A stretch of 64,000 nucleotides of DNA from assembly GCA_031553565.1 (NCBI GenBank), contig JAVBLK010000014.1, forward strand, positions 1 to 64,000, in the 5' to 3' direction. A program made the translations under genes and the position numbers. How positions within the stretch are numbered: the first letter of the stretch is position 1; every line of letters begins with the position of its first letter. This DNA is from JAVBLK01 sp031553565 (GTDB lineage Bacteria; Bacillota; Clostridia; Christensenellales; DUVY01). Below the pieces are notes generated by a model that saw only the letters and a program-made list of their open reading frames with translations, was not told the origin of the DNA and did not search any database. Shown one piece after another: positions 8,085 through 16,663 of the stretch.

Positions 8085-11000
8085 TGGAAAAGTTGAAAAT
8101 CATAAAAAAACCTCTGACAAATGTCCTCGTTGCATTACTGGTTTTATTCTTTTTTGCAGGCAGTATTGCTGGACAATTTTCAAAGCAGATAAATACTTTC
8201 TTGGGAATCCAGACCAGCATCGTCGTTAATGACGAAACGGATGGCGATAATAAACCCTATAAGCGTTATTATGACTCGGCTTACTCCTCCGTTGCCGGGC
8301 TGAAGGCGGCGGGACTTGCAAAGACTAAAGAGGTGGAGGCGGAAGGGGCGACATTATTAAAGAACAACGGCGTTTTACCTCTCACGGGGAATGTCTCTTT
8401 ATTCGGCGCTTCTGCCGCCGCGCCTGTTTATGCCGGAACCGGTTCGGGCGCGGTAGATACCAGCGGCGCGCCTACTTTTGTCAATTCATTTGAGAGCGCG
8501 GGCTTGACAGTGGTCAATAAGGCGCTTATGGACTGGTATGTTACGGAAAAATACAGCCGCACAGAGGGAAAAATTAACGAAGCAAGATGGACCGGAAGGG
8601 CAGGCATTGCGCAAAGTTCCGCCGCCGGCACATTTGGCAAAGGTGAAGTTGCTGTTTTTGTCGTCGGCCGCATCGGCGGTGAGGCGAGCGATTTGCGCAT
8701 TACGGGATATTCTGACGGCGGTAACAATCCTTTGGCGTCGAGTGGAGATTATCTAATGTTAAACGAAAACGAATTAAGTATTCTCACCGGATTGAAAGGA
8801 TTGAAAGATGCAGGCAAATTGAGCGGCATTGTGGTGCTCTTTAACAGTGCCAACCCCTTATCCTGCGCGTTTCTAGAGGAGCCTGCATACGGCGTAGACG
8901 CGGCCCTGTGGATCGGCTCCGTCGGGCAGAACGGTATTTATGCGGTCGGCGAGATTTTAACCGGCGCGGTCAACCCTTCCGGTTCGCTGCCCGATACCTG
9001 GTGGAAAAACAATCTTTATAACCCCGCCGTGGCAAATTTCGGGAGCTATACCTACACCAACGCCGCTAATTACAATTACGCACACAGTGCGGAAAAATAC
9101 ACGAGTTATGTTGTATATCAGGAGGGCATCTACGTCGGCTACCGTTATACCGAGACACGGTATGAGGACGCTGTATTAGGGACTGCCAAGACAGGCAGTT
9201 TCGCGTATAATAATATAGTCGCTTTTCCGTTCGGCTACGGACTTTCCTACACTGCTTTTAAGCTTGGCAAGCCGGTTGTCACGAAAGAAGGAACCGGCAG
9301 CGACACGGCATATAAAGTCAGCGTTGAAGTAGAGAATACGGGCAGTAAGCCGGGCAAAAAGACTGTCCAAATTTACGCCCAAAAGCCCTATATTTATAAT
9401 AATGCGAATAAGATCGAGAAGGCGGCGGTAGATTTGGCCGGCTATGGCAAGACGCAGGTTCTGAAACCGGGCGATAAGGAGACCGTGACGGTTTCGGTCC
9501 CCGAATATTTCTTAACAAGCTATGACGCATTAGGAAGCGGGGCATATATTTTAGATGAAGGAACCTACTACCTGACGGCGGCGGGAAGCAGCCACGAGGC
9601 AGTAAATAATATTTTGGCAAAAAAAGGCAAGACAATTGCCGACGGTATGACCGCCAACGGTAATGCCGATATGGTTTACTCTGTTCAATACAGCGCCGAC
9701 AAACAGACGTATTCCAAAGCCTATGGTACTGGCGCTGACGTGACCAGCTTATTTGCAAGTGCGGATATCAACCGCTATGCAGGTAAAGGAAGCAATAACG
9801 TTACATATCTCTCCCGCAGCGATTGGGAAGGCACATTGAAGCTTTGGAAGGACGATAACGCGGACAGCGCCAATGACAGCTATGAAAAGCTTGTCTTGAC
9901 GGACACTATGTATGCCGATACTATCCTGGATTCGGCGGATATTCCCTTAAGCGATAACAATTGGCCTGTCATGGGGTCGACCGCAACAAAGCATGTACTT
10001 ATTTCCCTGATGGATAAGCCGTATAATGACAAAATGTGGGACGAACTATTGGACCAATTGACTTATGAGGAGTTATCCAGATTGTGCGCTGTAGGTTTGA
10101 GAATGACCATTGACGTCGAGTCAATCGTCAAACCGGAGACGCTCGATCATAACGGGCCCTCGGGTGTTACGCAAAAATATTCCGCCGGCCCCAACGGCTA
10201 TGCAAACCAAAATAATGACCCTGACAAGAATATGACCGGTACCTGTTATCCCTGCAACGGAATTATCGCCGCAACGATGAATGACAAGCTTGCAAAAGAG
10301 GTGGGTGAGCTCATAGGTGAAGACGCCATGTGGGCAGGCTATGCAGGTTTTTACGGCAGCGGTCTTAACATTCACCGCACTCCGTACTCAGGGCGTGTAT
10401 TTGAATACTTCTCCGAGGACGGAACGCTGACCGGACTTATCAACACATATGAAACAAGAGGTATTCAATCCAAGGGCGTATATGTGTATAATAAGCACTT
10501 TGTGCTCAACGATCAGGAACAGGCCCGGTCGGGTCTGGCTACCTGGTGCAACGAACAGGCTATGCGTGAAATCTATTTGCGCGCCTTCGAACTGCCTATT
10601 GTAAACGCCGACGCAAAATGCGTTATGACCGCTTTCAACCGGATAGGCGCCGTTTGGGCAGGCGCTTGCAAAGAGCTGCTCACTGATTGGCTGCGCGGAG
10701 AGGCGGGAATGAGCGGTTTCGCCGTTACGGATATGTATGACGGCAGCATTATGAGCAAACCTCATGAAGTTCTTGCAGGTAACGACATTCCTGACAATTA
10801 CCCGGGCGGCACAGGCACCGGTACATCCGGCGCGACCAACCTGGGATTTGAGTTTGAGGCATACGGTCCTAACGGAGCGACGCCTAACGCGCAACTTGCA
10901 CGGGCAATGCGTGTGTCTGCACACCGTATTTTGTATACCGTACTCCACTCCCGCGGGATGGACGGTATAGACGAGGGCTCGCGCCTTAAAACGATTACAC

Positions 11001-11125
11001 CTTGGTGGCAAACGACTTTGACCGTATCCACCATCGTGCTGGCAGTACTCAGCGCGGCGTCGATTGCTTGGGTGGTCATGGATATGATCCCAAGAAGGAA
11101 AAAGGCAACTGTCTCAATGCAGTAG
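8084..11125 (+). CDS. Domain-permuted GH3, membrane-anchored at both ends
   Basis: Family 3 glycoside hydrolase of 1013 residues with reversed domain order: the GH3 C-domain comes first (EGATLLKNNGVLPL near residue 88, PFGYGLSYTAF near 385), then a fibronectin-III-like domain (VEVENTGSKPGKKTVQIY), then the catalytic TIM barrel (DELLDQLTYEEL, GSGLNIHRTPYSGR, KHFVLNDQE) with likely nucleophile D883 in FAVTDMYDG. This permutation is known in rumen GH3 beta-glucosidases such as those of Butyrivibrio and Ruminococcus albus. Hydrophobic helices at about residues 12-32 and 975-1000 should tether both ends to the membrane, leaving the enzyme outside the cell. Last gene of the operon. Confidence 0.92.
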   Translation: MEKLKIIKKPLTNVLVALLVLFFFAGSIAGQFSKQINTFLGIQTSIVVNDETDGDNKPYKRYYDSAYSSVAGLKAAGLAKTKEVEAEGATLLKNNGVLPLTGNVSLFGASAAAPVYAGTGSGAVDTSGAPTFVNSFESAGLTVVNKALMDWYVTEKYSRTEGKINEARWTGRAGIAQSSAAGTFGKGEVAVFVVGRIGGEASDLRITGYSDGGNNPLASSGDYLMLNENELSILTGLKGLKDAGKLSGIVVLFNSANPLSCAFLEEPAYGVDAALWIGSVGQNGIYAVGEILTGAVNPSGSLPDTWWKNNLYNPAVANFGSYTYTNAANYNYAHSAEKYTSYVVYQEGIYVGYRYTETRYEDAVLGTAKTGSFAYNNIVAFPFGYGLSYTAFKLGKPVVTKEGTGSDTAYKVSVEVENTGSKPGKKTVQIYAQKPYIYNNANKIEKAAVDLAGYGKTQVLKPGDKETVTVSVPEYFLTSYDALGSGAYILDEGTYYLTAAGSSHEAVNNILAKKGKTIADGMTANGNADMVYSVQYSADKQTYSKAYGTGADVTSLFASADINRYAGKGSNNVTYLSRSDWEGTLKLWKDDNADSANDSYEKLVLTDTMYADTILDSADIPLSDNNWPVMGSTATKHVLISLMDKPYNDKMWDELLDQLTYEELSRLCAVGLRMTIDVESIVKPETLDHNGPSGVTQKYSAGPNGYANQNNDPDKNMTGTCYPCNGIIAATMNDKLAKEVGELIGEDAMWAGYAGFYGSGLNIHRTPYSGRVFEYFSEDGTLTGLINTYETRGIQSKGVYVYNKHFVLNDQEQARSGLATWCNEQAMREIYLRAFELPIVNADAKCVMTAFNRIGAVWAGACKELLTDWLRGEAGMSGFAVTDMYDGSIMSKPHEVLAGNDIPDNYPGGTGTGTSGATNLGFEFEAYGPNGATPNAQLARAMRVSAHRILYTVLHSRGMDGIDEGSRLKTITPWWQTTLTVSTIVLAVLSAASIAWVVMDMIPRRKKATVSMQ

Positions 11126-11225
11126 CGTTGGCCAGTGACGAAAGTCAACCTACAATTTGAAAAATTCTTAAAAAGAATTGTCACGAACTTTTAAAACCGG
11201 ATAACGGAGTTTAGCAGCTTTAGTG

Positions 11226-11259
11226 TTTTCCCTCAAGAAGCCAGCTTCTTGAGGGAAAA
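11226..11259. terminator. Bidirectional terminator
   Basis: A near-perfect stem, TTTTCCCTCAAGAAG pairing with CTTCTTGAGGGAAAA around a CCAG loop, with T-runs readable on both strands. It separates the GH3 operon from the convergent AraC-type gene. Confidence 0.85.
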
Positions 11260-11325
11260 TTTCGTTCCGGGGTGCTGTGCCGTGTCGGTCCGGTCGGTTT
11301 AGGGCAAGATTGCAAGATACAGATT

Positions 11326-12105
11326 CTACTTCCTGACTGACGGCGGCTTACCGAGCAGCTTTTTATATGCCCTGAAAAATGTGGAATAGTCGGAAAAGCC
11401 GCATTGCTCGAATATCTTTACCGGCTTTATGCCGCTTTGGATAAGGCTTTCGGCAAGGAGGATCTTTTTAGTGCGTATATACTGCATTATCGGCGCGTTC
11501 ATACACTCCTGGAATTCCTTGCAGATATACGACTTTGAATAGTGGAAATGTTTGCAGATATCCTCTAAGGTCAGCTTCTGGGCGATGTTTTCGTTGATGA
11601 AGTTGATGATGCCTACCATGTTTTCATTATATACGGCGTATTCAGCCGGCCGGCTTTCGCTGCATGAAAAATAGAGGATCTCACGCATGACGCATTTTAA
11701 AAGGCCGCACATATCGATACCGCTGTAATTTTCCACATGCGAGTCGAAGCGTGAGAACAGTGAGGGGATTGCTGTGTTTTCGGTATTATAACAGCCCGCC
11801 TTGTCTTTTATCAGATGCTTAAGCTGCTTCGGCACATCGTATTCGGGAAATTTGACGACATAGCGCTCGTACGGCACGGAAGGGTCCACATCGATATTGT
11901 GGTGCTGGCCGGGAGTAATAAACAGCAGGTCGCCGGGGTTGAGCGCGAATTTTTTGTTCTCGATGATAAACTCCGCCTTACCCTTGATAAACAGCAGCAT
12001 TTCGTAGATCATATGAAAATGGTTCTCGAATTCATCGTTTTTCGTGGGGTTTTCGTCAAACTTGTGCGCGAAATTATAATTTGGGTAGGTTAAATTGAAA
12101 TACAT
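11326..12105 (-). CDS. AraC-family transcription regulator with cupin sensor domain
   Basis: 259 residues. N-terminal cupin-like ligand domain (about 1-140; LNPGDLLFITPGQHHNI) and a C-terminal AraC double helix-turn-helix (about 160-255; LTLEDICKHFHYSKSYICKEF, then IFEQCGFSDYSTFFRAYKKLLG). The ATG at 12105 is preferred because GGGAG lies 7 nt upstream; the longer frame to 12159 has no such site and an arginine-rich leader. Regulators of this type usually sense sugars and control nearby glycoside hydrolase genes, so the convergent GH3 operon is a plausible target. This is inference. Confidence 0.9.
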   Translation of the reverse strand: MYFNLTYPNYNFAHKFDENPTKNDEFENHFHMIYEMLLFIKGKAEFIIENKKFALNPGDLLFITPGQHHNIDVDPSVPYERYVVKFPEYDVPKQLKHLIKDKAGCYNTENTAIPSLFSRFDSHVENYSGIDMCGLLKCVMREILYFSCSESRPAEYAVYNENMVGIINFINENIAQKLTLEDICKHFHYSKSYICKEFQECMNAPIMQYIRTKKILLAESLIQSGIKPVKIFEQCGFSDYSTFFRAYKKLLGKPPSVRK

Positions 12106-12192
12106 ACCGTTTCTCCCTGCGGCGCGAAAACTTTGCCGCCGTCCCGGCCGCCGGGACACAAATGCTCCCCGGCATGCCAGGTATAAGTATAG

Positions 12193-12238
12193 GAACCGCT
12201 GAATAATTCGATATAATTTACAGCGGCGTCTTTTTCGT
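12193..12238 (+). repeat. MITE-like left-end fragment
   Basis: GAACCGCTGAATAATTCGAT followed by the internal GCGTCTTTTTCG, matching the left third of the copies at 424 and 14729. The rest of the element is absent. Confidence 0.75.
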
Positions 12239-12379
12239 ATTACTATAGTTTAATACATAAATATGTTATTTGCAATATCTTTTCAAAATAATTGCAATTT
12301 ATTTTTATTTTTCTTTATTATAGAATATTATTACGCAGGGCGACGAGCAACTTGCCCTACATCGGTTGCAAGGAGATCT

Positions 12380-12420
12380 AAGCAAATCGGTGTAATACCC
12401 ATAAGCTCTGCTGCGGAAAG
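12380..12420 (-). repeat. Short dispersed repeat shared with 31864-31905
   Basis: About 41 bases containing GGTGTAATACCCATAAGCTC recur as the reverse complement at 31864-31905 with two or three changes. Function unknown. Confidence 0.65.
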
Positions 12421-12485
12421 AATATTCAAAAACTTTGTTTTTGAATATTCGGGTCCAGGGCTTGCCCTAGGGTATAATACCGATT

Positions 12486-12552
12486 TATTATGTCATTTTT
12501 ATGGCGAAACTCCATTGAATTAGCCTTTTCGGCTGCTTTCGGCATCTTTTTG
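12486..12552 (-). repeat. Orphan copy of IS upstream segment
   Basis: Reverse complement of 113-180, including the TATAAT-like end, but no transposase follows on the minus strand. Residue of a lost IS copy. Confidence 0.75.
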
Positions 12553-12741
12553 TACAGCTTTTAAATTCCCGCCTTGTCAATGCCCCGGCATTGCCTGCGG
12601 CGGCAATTTAAAATCTGTATCAAAAATCTGTCCGAAATCAGCTCGAGTATTTATACATTGTTTCCTTAATTCATTGTTTCCTAAAGTACGTACATCCCGA
12701 AAATCTCTGCGTAAGCGCTCATATTTTTTCCGGTACGCGCC

Positions 12742-13389
12742 TTAAAATATCAGCTTTGACACCGCCAGCCCGATAAAGATAACTCCGCTTAGCCAGCCTA
12801 TATTCAGGCTGGTTTTTTTTGCTATTTTTCCCCCGATGATGCCGCCGGCGATCAACGCGGCCAAATCCGAAACAAGCGACATGCCTATTATCAGCCACCA
12901 TACGCTTTCGGTCATCCCGACGCCCAGGCCTACTGTCAGGCTGTCCAATGAGAGGGCGACCGCCAGCGACATTGCCTCGCCGATGCTTAAGATTTTTGAT
13001 TCGTCCTTATCAGCGTCCTCCGGGTCGGCGTACACGTTCAATATGAATTTCAAAGAGAATAAGTTAAACTTGATACTTTTGCCGGCCGGCTTATGTTTTC
13101 TGATATAGCCTTTTATCAGGCTGTCCGACAGCTTGATAAGGCCGATAACCAGCAGGATGGCAAAGCATAGGCCCCTTGAAACCGCTTCGCTGATAACGCC
13201 CGACAGCAGCCGCCCCAAAAACAGTGATGCCGCCAGAAAACCGGAGCATACCAGATTGACTATCATGAGCGACCTGAAAGGTATTTTAATCTTGTTGACG
13301 CCGTAACTGAAGGCCGCGATCAGCGCGTCCAGCGACAATGCGGAGACTAACAGCGCGGCGGAGAGTACGGCCTGAAACGTGATCTGCAT
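12742..13389 (-). CDS. ytaF: YtaF-type sporulation membrane protein
   Basis: 215-residue polytopic protein of the YtaF/MntP superfamily: six hydrophobic segments arranged as two homologous halves, each with a conserved acidic motif in a helix (ALSLDALIAAFSYG near residue 17 and ALSLDSLTVGLGVG near 146), separated by a charged loop (about 115-140). MntP exports manganese; YtaF is found in spore formers and its substrate is not established. RBS AAAGGA lies 6-11 nt upstream. A MITE ends only 14 bp upstream of the ATG, so any native promoter has been displaced or lies beyond or within the element. Confidence 0.87.
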   Translation of the reverse strand: MQITFQAVLSAALLVSALSLDALIAAFSYGVNKIKIPFRSLMIVNLVCSGFLAASLFLGRLLSGVISEAVSRGLCFAILLVIGLIKLSDSLIKGYIRKHKPAGKSIKFNLFSLKFILNVYADPEDADKDESKILSIGEAMSLAVALSLDSLTVGLGVGMTESVWWLIIGMSLVSDLAALIAGGIIGGKIAKKTSLNIGWLSGVIFIGLAVSKLIF

Positions 13390-13403
13390 ATTTTTTCCTT
13401 TGG

Positions 13404-13560
13404 TAAACGCTGATTAATTCGATAGAACTTTGACGTATCGTCTTTTTTGGCATAAAACATCTTCTTTTTTCGTCAATAGCTCTGCTATTGCCTTCAAAAA
13501 CAAGCCGTTTTATGTTAGAAGAATACCCGGTCAAAATTTATCTCTTTTAATCAGCGTTTC
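13404..13560 (+). repeat. MITE-like element with 6-bp target duplication
   Basis: Complete copy: TAAACGCTGATTAA to TTAATCAGCGTTTC, central hairpin AATAGCTCTGCTATT. It is flanked by exact CTTTGG direct repeats (13398-13403 and 13561-13566), the clearest sign in the window of transposition. It lies immediately upstream of the ytaF ribosome site. Confidence 0.88.
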
Positions 13561-13914
13561 CTTTGGGCTGCCGCAAGGCCGCAAGCATATATTTTGGCGT
13601 TGCCGTCCGGCAGAACCGCGGCGGGCGGAAAAAAGAAAAAGGTGTCAAAACATAATATTCAAGTTGCGGGGAATAGGTGAGGGGCGCGCCAAAACGCAGC
13701 AATACGGCAGGAACAGTTGCACTTTGCGTTATAAAAAATGTTTTTTTGACTCGCAGGTATATTACTCAGTTAAGCAAACGCGATTAATGGATAAACGAAT
13801 TAATCAGCGGTTACTTAAAATATGGCTTGTCTTTTTTGCGGAAATGGGTTATTCTATATAAAATACTTTAGGAATCGCACGAAAAAAAATTAGATTTTCG
13901 GAGGGAGAATAACT
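13561..13914. other. Intergenic region before amino-acid transporter
   Basis: Contains a MITE right-end fragment (13797-13814, AATTAATCAGCGGTTAC). An AT-rich TATATAAA stretch near 13855-13862 may be the -10 region of the transporter operon, but the -35 is unclear. No riboswitch pattern was recognised. Confidence 0.45.
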
Positions 13915-14718
13915 ATGAAAAAGAATCTATTCAGGACAATTATCGCGGCGGCGCTGTTACTTGCCATTTGCGTTTCTTTTTCCGGCTGCGCTATGGACGC
14001 TACGCCGGACGGGATAAAGAAGAAAGGCGAGCTTGTTATCGGCACCGACCCCAACTTTCCGCCGTTTGAATATATGGAGGGCACGAAAATTGTCGGGTGG
14101 GACATGGATATTGCCCAGATCTTTGCCGACGAGCTGGGCGTGAAATTGAAAATCAAGGATATGAAATTTGAATCTGTACTGGCATCCGTCAAAAAGGGCA
14201 GCGTACATATCGGTATGGCGGGTATTTCCAATACGGCTGAACGTGCAAAGAGCGTTGACTTTACCGATCCGGTAATAGACAGCTCGCAAATGATAATCGT
14301 AAAGAACGGCGAAACGGCAATAACCGACGCTATGTCGCTTGCGGACAAGAAGGTGGGCGTGGCCAAAGGCTATATGGGCGAAATGCTTGCCGACCTTAAC
14401 CCTGACGTAGCATATGACGGCGATGATGCTATATTAGGCAAGCCGGGCGAAGTGAAAAGGTATAATAGCGGCGCCGAGGCAGTCGAGGCGCTTATCGGCG
14501 GGCATGTGGACGCGGTCATTATGGATAAATATCCCGCCGAACAGTTTGTAAAGGCCAAAGAGGGCATCATGATCCTGGAAGGATCCATTTATGACGATGA
14601 GTATTCGTTTGCCGTCAAGAAGGGCAATAAGGAGCTGCTGGATATTTTGAACGCCACGATTGCAAAGATCGTCTCGGACGGCAGGATGGAGCAGATCACC
14701 AAAAAACATTTCGGCTGA
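13915..14718 (+). CDS. Amino-acid ABC transporter substrate-binding lipoprotein
   Basis: 267 residues, family 3 solute-binding protein. Signal peptide with lipobox FSGC, then the two-lobed domain starting GELVIGTDPNFPPFEYMEG and running to the C-terminal ITKKHFG. Typical motifs for polar amino-acid binding are AGISNTAERAKSVDFTDPV and the hinge near VGVAKGYMGE. Strong RBS (GGAGGG) upstream. It should capture a polar amino acid outside the membrane and deliver it to the permease and ATPase at 14935-16502. A MITE is inserted between this gene and the permease. Confidence 0.93.
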   Translation: MKKNLFRTIIAAALLLAICVSFSGCAMDATPDGIKKKGELVIGTDPNFPPFEYMEGTKIVGWDMDIAQIFADELGVKLKIKDMKFESVLASVKKGSVHIGMAGISNTAERAKSVDFTDPVIDSSQMIIVKNGETAITDAMSLADKKVGVAKGYMGEMLADLNPDVAYDGDDAILGKPGEVKRYNSGAEAVEALIGGHVDAVIMDKYPAEQFVKAKEGIMILEGSIYDDEYSFAVKKGNKELLDILNATIAKIVSDGRMEQITKKHFG

Positions 14719-14728
14719 TTTGTTTAAG

Positions 14729-14887
14729 GAACCGCTGAATAATTCGATATAATTTATAGCTCAAGTCTTTTTCGCCCTGGAAACGTCTTCTTTTTTTGCC
14801 AATAGTTCTACTATTTGCGTCAAAAACAAGTCATTTCTGCCTTAAAAATACTTGCTCTAAATTAACCTCATTTTATTCATCGCTTCC
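14729..14887 (+). repeat. MITE-like element within transporter operon
   Basis: Complete but slightly diverged copy (GAACCGCTGAATAA to TTATTCATCGCTTCC) with central hairpin AATAGTTCTACTATT. It begins 10 bp after the stop of the binding-protein gene. Flanks TTAAGG and TTCAGG are near-duplicates. Confidence 0.85.
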
Positions 14888-14934
14888 TTCAGGAACCGCT
14901 TTAGGCGTCAAACAAAATAAAAGGCGATACATTA

Positions 14935-15618
14935 ATGGCAAGGATCATAGAGGTGCTTTTCGGGGCCGACCGTTGGAAGCTTTTTCTGACCGGTTACCTA
15001 AATACGATAATAATGTCAGTGGGGGCGGTGGTATTCGGGATAATCCTGGGTACCCTGCTTGCCGTTTGCAAGGTTTTGCCGCGCGACCGCCTTTACGCCA
15101 AGATCTTAAACAAAATCGCCGATGTCTATATCACTGTCATACGCGGCACGCCTATCCTTGTGCAGCTGATGATATTCTATTTTGCGGTTTTTCCCGCTGC
15201 CACGCCCGTTCTGATAACGGCGATCGTGGGCTTCGGCATCAACAGCGCGGCGTATGTCGCCGAGATAATGCGCAGCGGCATCATGTCGCTTGACCATGGC
15301 CAGATGGAGGCGGGCAGAAGCCTGGGGCTGTCCTATAAGCAAACTATGTTCAAGATAGTGCTGCCGCAGGCGGTCAAAAACATTTTGCCCGCGCTGGGGA
15401 ACGAGCTTATTGTCCTGGTAAAGGAGACTTCGGTCGCCAGCCTGGTGACGATTACAGAGCTTACCGAGGCCGCGCGGCGGGTCTCCACAGTCACATATGA
15501 GGCGTTCATACCCTACTTGTTCGTCGCAGTGGTATATCTGTTGACTGTCATGCTTTTAAGCTTCGGGCTTACAAAGCTGGAAAAGAGACTCAGGAAAAGC
15601 GAAAGGAAGGCAGCATGA
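14935..15618 (+). CDS. Amino-acid ABC transporter permease
   Basis: 227 residues, HisM/GlnP type, about five membrane helices. The coupling motif (EAGRSLGLSYKQTMFKIVLPQAVKNILPALGNE, split here as EAGRSLGLS then ALGNE) is intact near residues 123-158, as is VIRGTPILVQL near 66. RBS AAAAGG precedes the ATG. The stop overlaps the start of the ATPase gene by ATGA. Forms the channel of the importer as a probable homodimer. Confidence 0.93.
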   Translation: MARIIEVLFGADRWKLFLTGYLNTIIMSVGAVVFGIILGTLLAVCKVLPRDRLYAKILNKIADVYITVIRGTPILVQLMIFYFAVFPAATPVLITAIVGFGINSAAYVAEIMRSGIMSLDHGQMEAGRSLGLSYKQTMFKIVLPQAVKNILPALGNELIVLVKETSVASLVTITELTEAARRVSTVTYEAFIPYLFVAVVYLLTVMLLSFGLTKLEKRLRKSERKAA

Positions 15619-16502
15619 ACGAAACGGTCTTTACCGTCAGGGATCTGATAAAAATATACGGCGAAAAGCGTGCGCTCAGCGGCGTAAACTTAACAGTGCA
15701 AAAGGGCGAAAAGGTGGCCGTCATAGGCCCGTCCGGCAGCGGTAAGTCCACGCTTTTAAGGTGTCTCAACCTGTTAGAAACACCGACAGCCGGCGCGATC
15801 GCGTACCTTGATAAAACGATTTTCGATTCGTACTGCTTTTTTACCGAGGAGAAAATCAAGGAAATCAAGGCTGCCGCCAAGGCCGACCCCGCGAATAAAA
15901 AGCAGATTTTAAGCGGCGCGGAAGAATTTAAGGAGCTTTTGAAGCGGCAGAAAGGGAACAACAGGCTGCTGGACGAAGGGATGCGGACATATATCAACAC
16001 ATACCGCCAAAAGGTGGGGATGGTTTTCCAGCACTTCAACCTGTTCCCGCACCTGACCGTTTTGCAGAATATTACGCTTGCCCCGACACAGCTTGGGCTT
16101 ATGACGGAGGCGGAGGCGCGCGAAAAAGCGGAGTTCCTCTTAAAGCGCATCTCGCTTACGGACAAGATAAACAGCTTCCCGTCGGCGCTCAGCGGCGGGC
16201 AGAAGCAGCGCGTTGCTATCGTCAGGTCGCTTGCACTTCAGCCCGACGTAATGCTGTTTGACGAGCCGACATCCGCGCTCGATCCCGAAATGGTAAAAGA
16301 GGTGCTGGACTTTATCAGCGAATTAAAGGACGAGATCCCCACCATGCTTATCGTCACGCACGAGATGGCGTTTGCGCGGCGCGTTTCCAGCCGCATCCTG
16401 TTCATGGATGAGGGCAGGATCATGGAGGACAGTCCGCCCGAAGAATTTTTCACGCGGCCGCAAACCCCGCGCGCGATTGATTTTCTGAAAAAGGTTTTGT
16501 AG
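15615..16502 (+). CDS. Amino-acid ABC transporter ATPase with extra internal segment
   Basis: 295-residue GlnQ-type ATPase. Walker A GPSGSGKS (38-45), Q-loop at Q139 (VFQHFNLFPH), signature LSGGQ (192-196), Walker B VMLFDE (213-218) and H-loop VTHEM are all present. Normal relatives are about 240-250 residues; the excess lies between Walker A and the Q-loop, where residues about 68-128 form a lysine/glutamate-rich helical insertion. The fold should tolerate it at this surface loop. Energises uptake with the two preceding genes. Confidence 0.93.
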   Translation: MNETVFTVRDLIKIYGEKRALSGVNLTVQKGEKVAVIGPSGSGKSTLLRCLNLLETPTAGAIAYLDKTIFDSYCFFTEEKIKEIKAAAKADPANKKQILSGAEEFKELLKRQKGNNRLLDEGMRTYINTYRQKVGMVFQHFNLFPHLTVLQNITLAPTQLGLMTEAEAREKAEFLLKRISLTDKINSFPSALSGGQKQRVAIVRSLALQPDVMLFDEPTSALDPEMVKEVLDFISELKDEIPTMLIVTHEMAFARRVSSRILFMDEGRIMEDSPPEEFFTRPQTPRAIDFLKKVL

Positions 16503-16503
16503 T

Positions 16504-16545
16504 TTTTACTTTAAAGCGTTGGTTTTGTAAAGTAAAAGCTTTTAC
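16504..16545 (+). terminator. Possible terminator after transporter operon
   Basis: TTTTACTTTA (16504-16513) pairs with TAAAGTAAAA (16528-16537), followed by a short CTTTT. The stem is AT-rich and so weak. Confidence 0.4.
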
Positions 16546-16586
16546 GTCTAAACATAAAAGCCGTTGGCATTAGAAGCGTATTTTTG

Positions 16587-16615
16587 TTGCCAAAGGAAAA
16601 AATATGTGCTAGAAT
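16587..16615 (+). promoter_or_regulatory. Sigma-A promoter of rpmB
   Basis: TTGCCA (16587-16592), 17-nt spacer, TAGAAT (16610-16615). Start expected near 16622, giving a 40-nt leader with an SD (GGAGG) before the ATG. Confidence 0.75.
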
Positions 16616-16663
16616 ATGCAGGCTTAAGGAATACGTTGAAATTTATCGGAGGAATATATAAAC

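Larger units (their letters stand above)
12106..12741. other. Repeat-rich intergenic region
   Basis: No gene is supported. It holds a MITE left-end fragment (12193-12238), a short repeat shared with 31864-31905 (12380-12420), a strong hairpin AATATTCAAAAAC/GTTTTTGAATATT (12421-12449), the inverted copy of the IS upstream segment (12486-12552) and a diverged copy of the 829-948 repeat (12563-12671). It looks like a graveyard of insertion elements. Confidence 0.7.

Noticed and set aside
12263..12523. 86-codon frame in the repeat-rich intergenic region
   Set aside because: Composed of repeat fragments and a perfect hairpin; no ribosome site or family resemblance.
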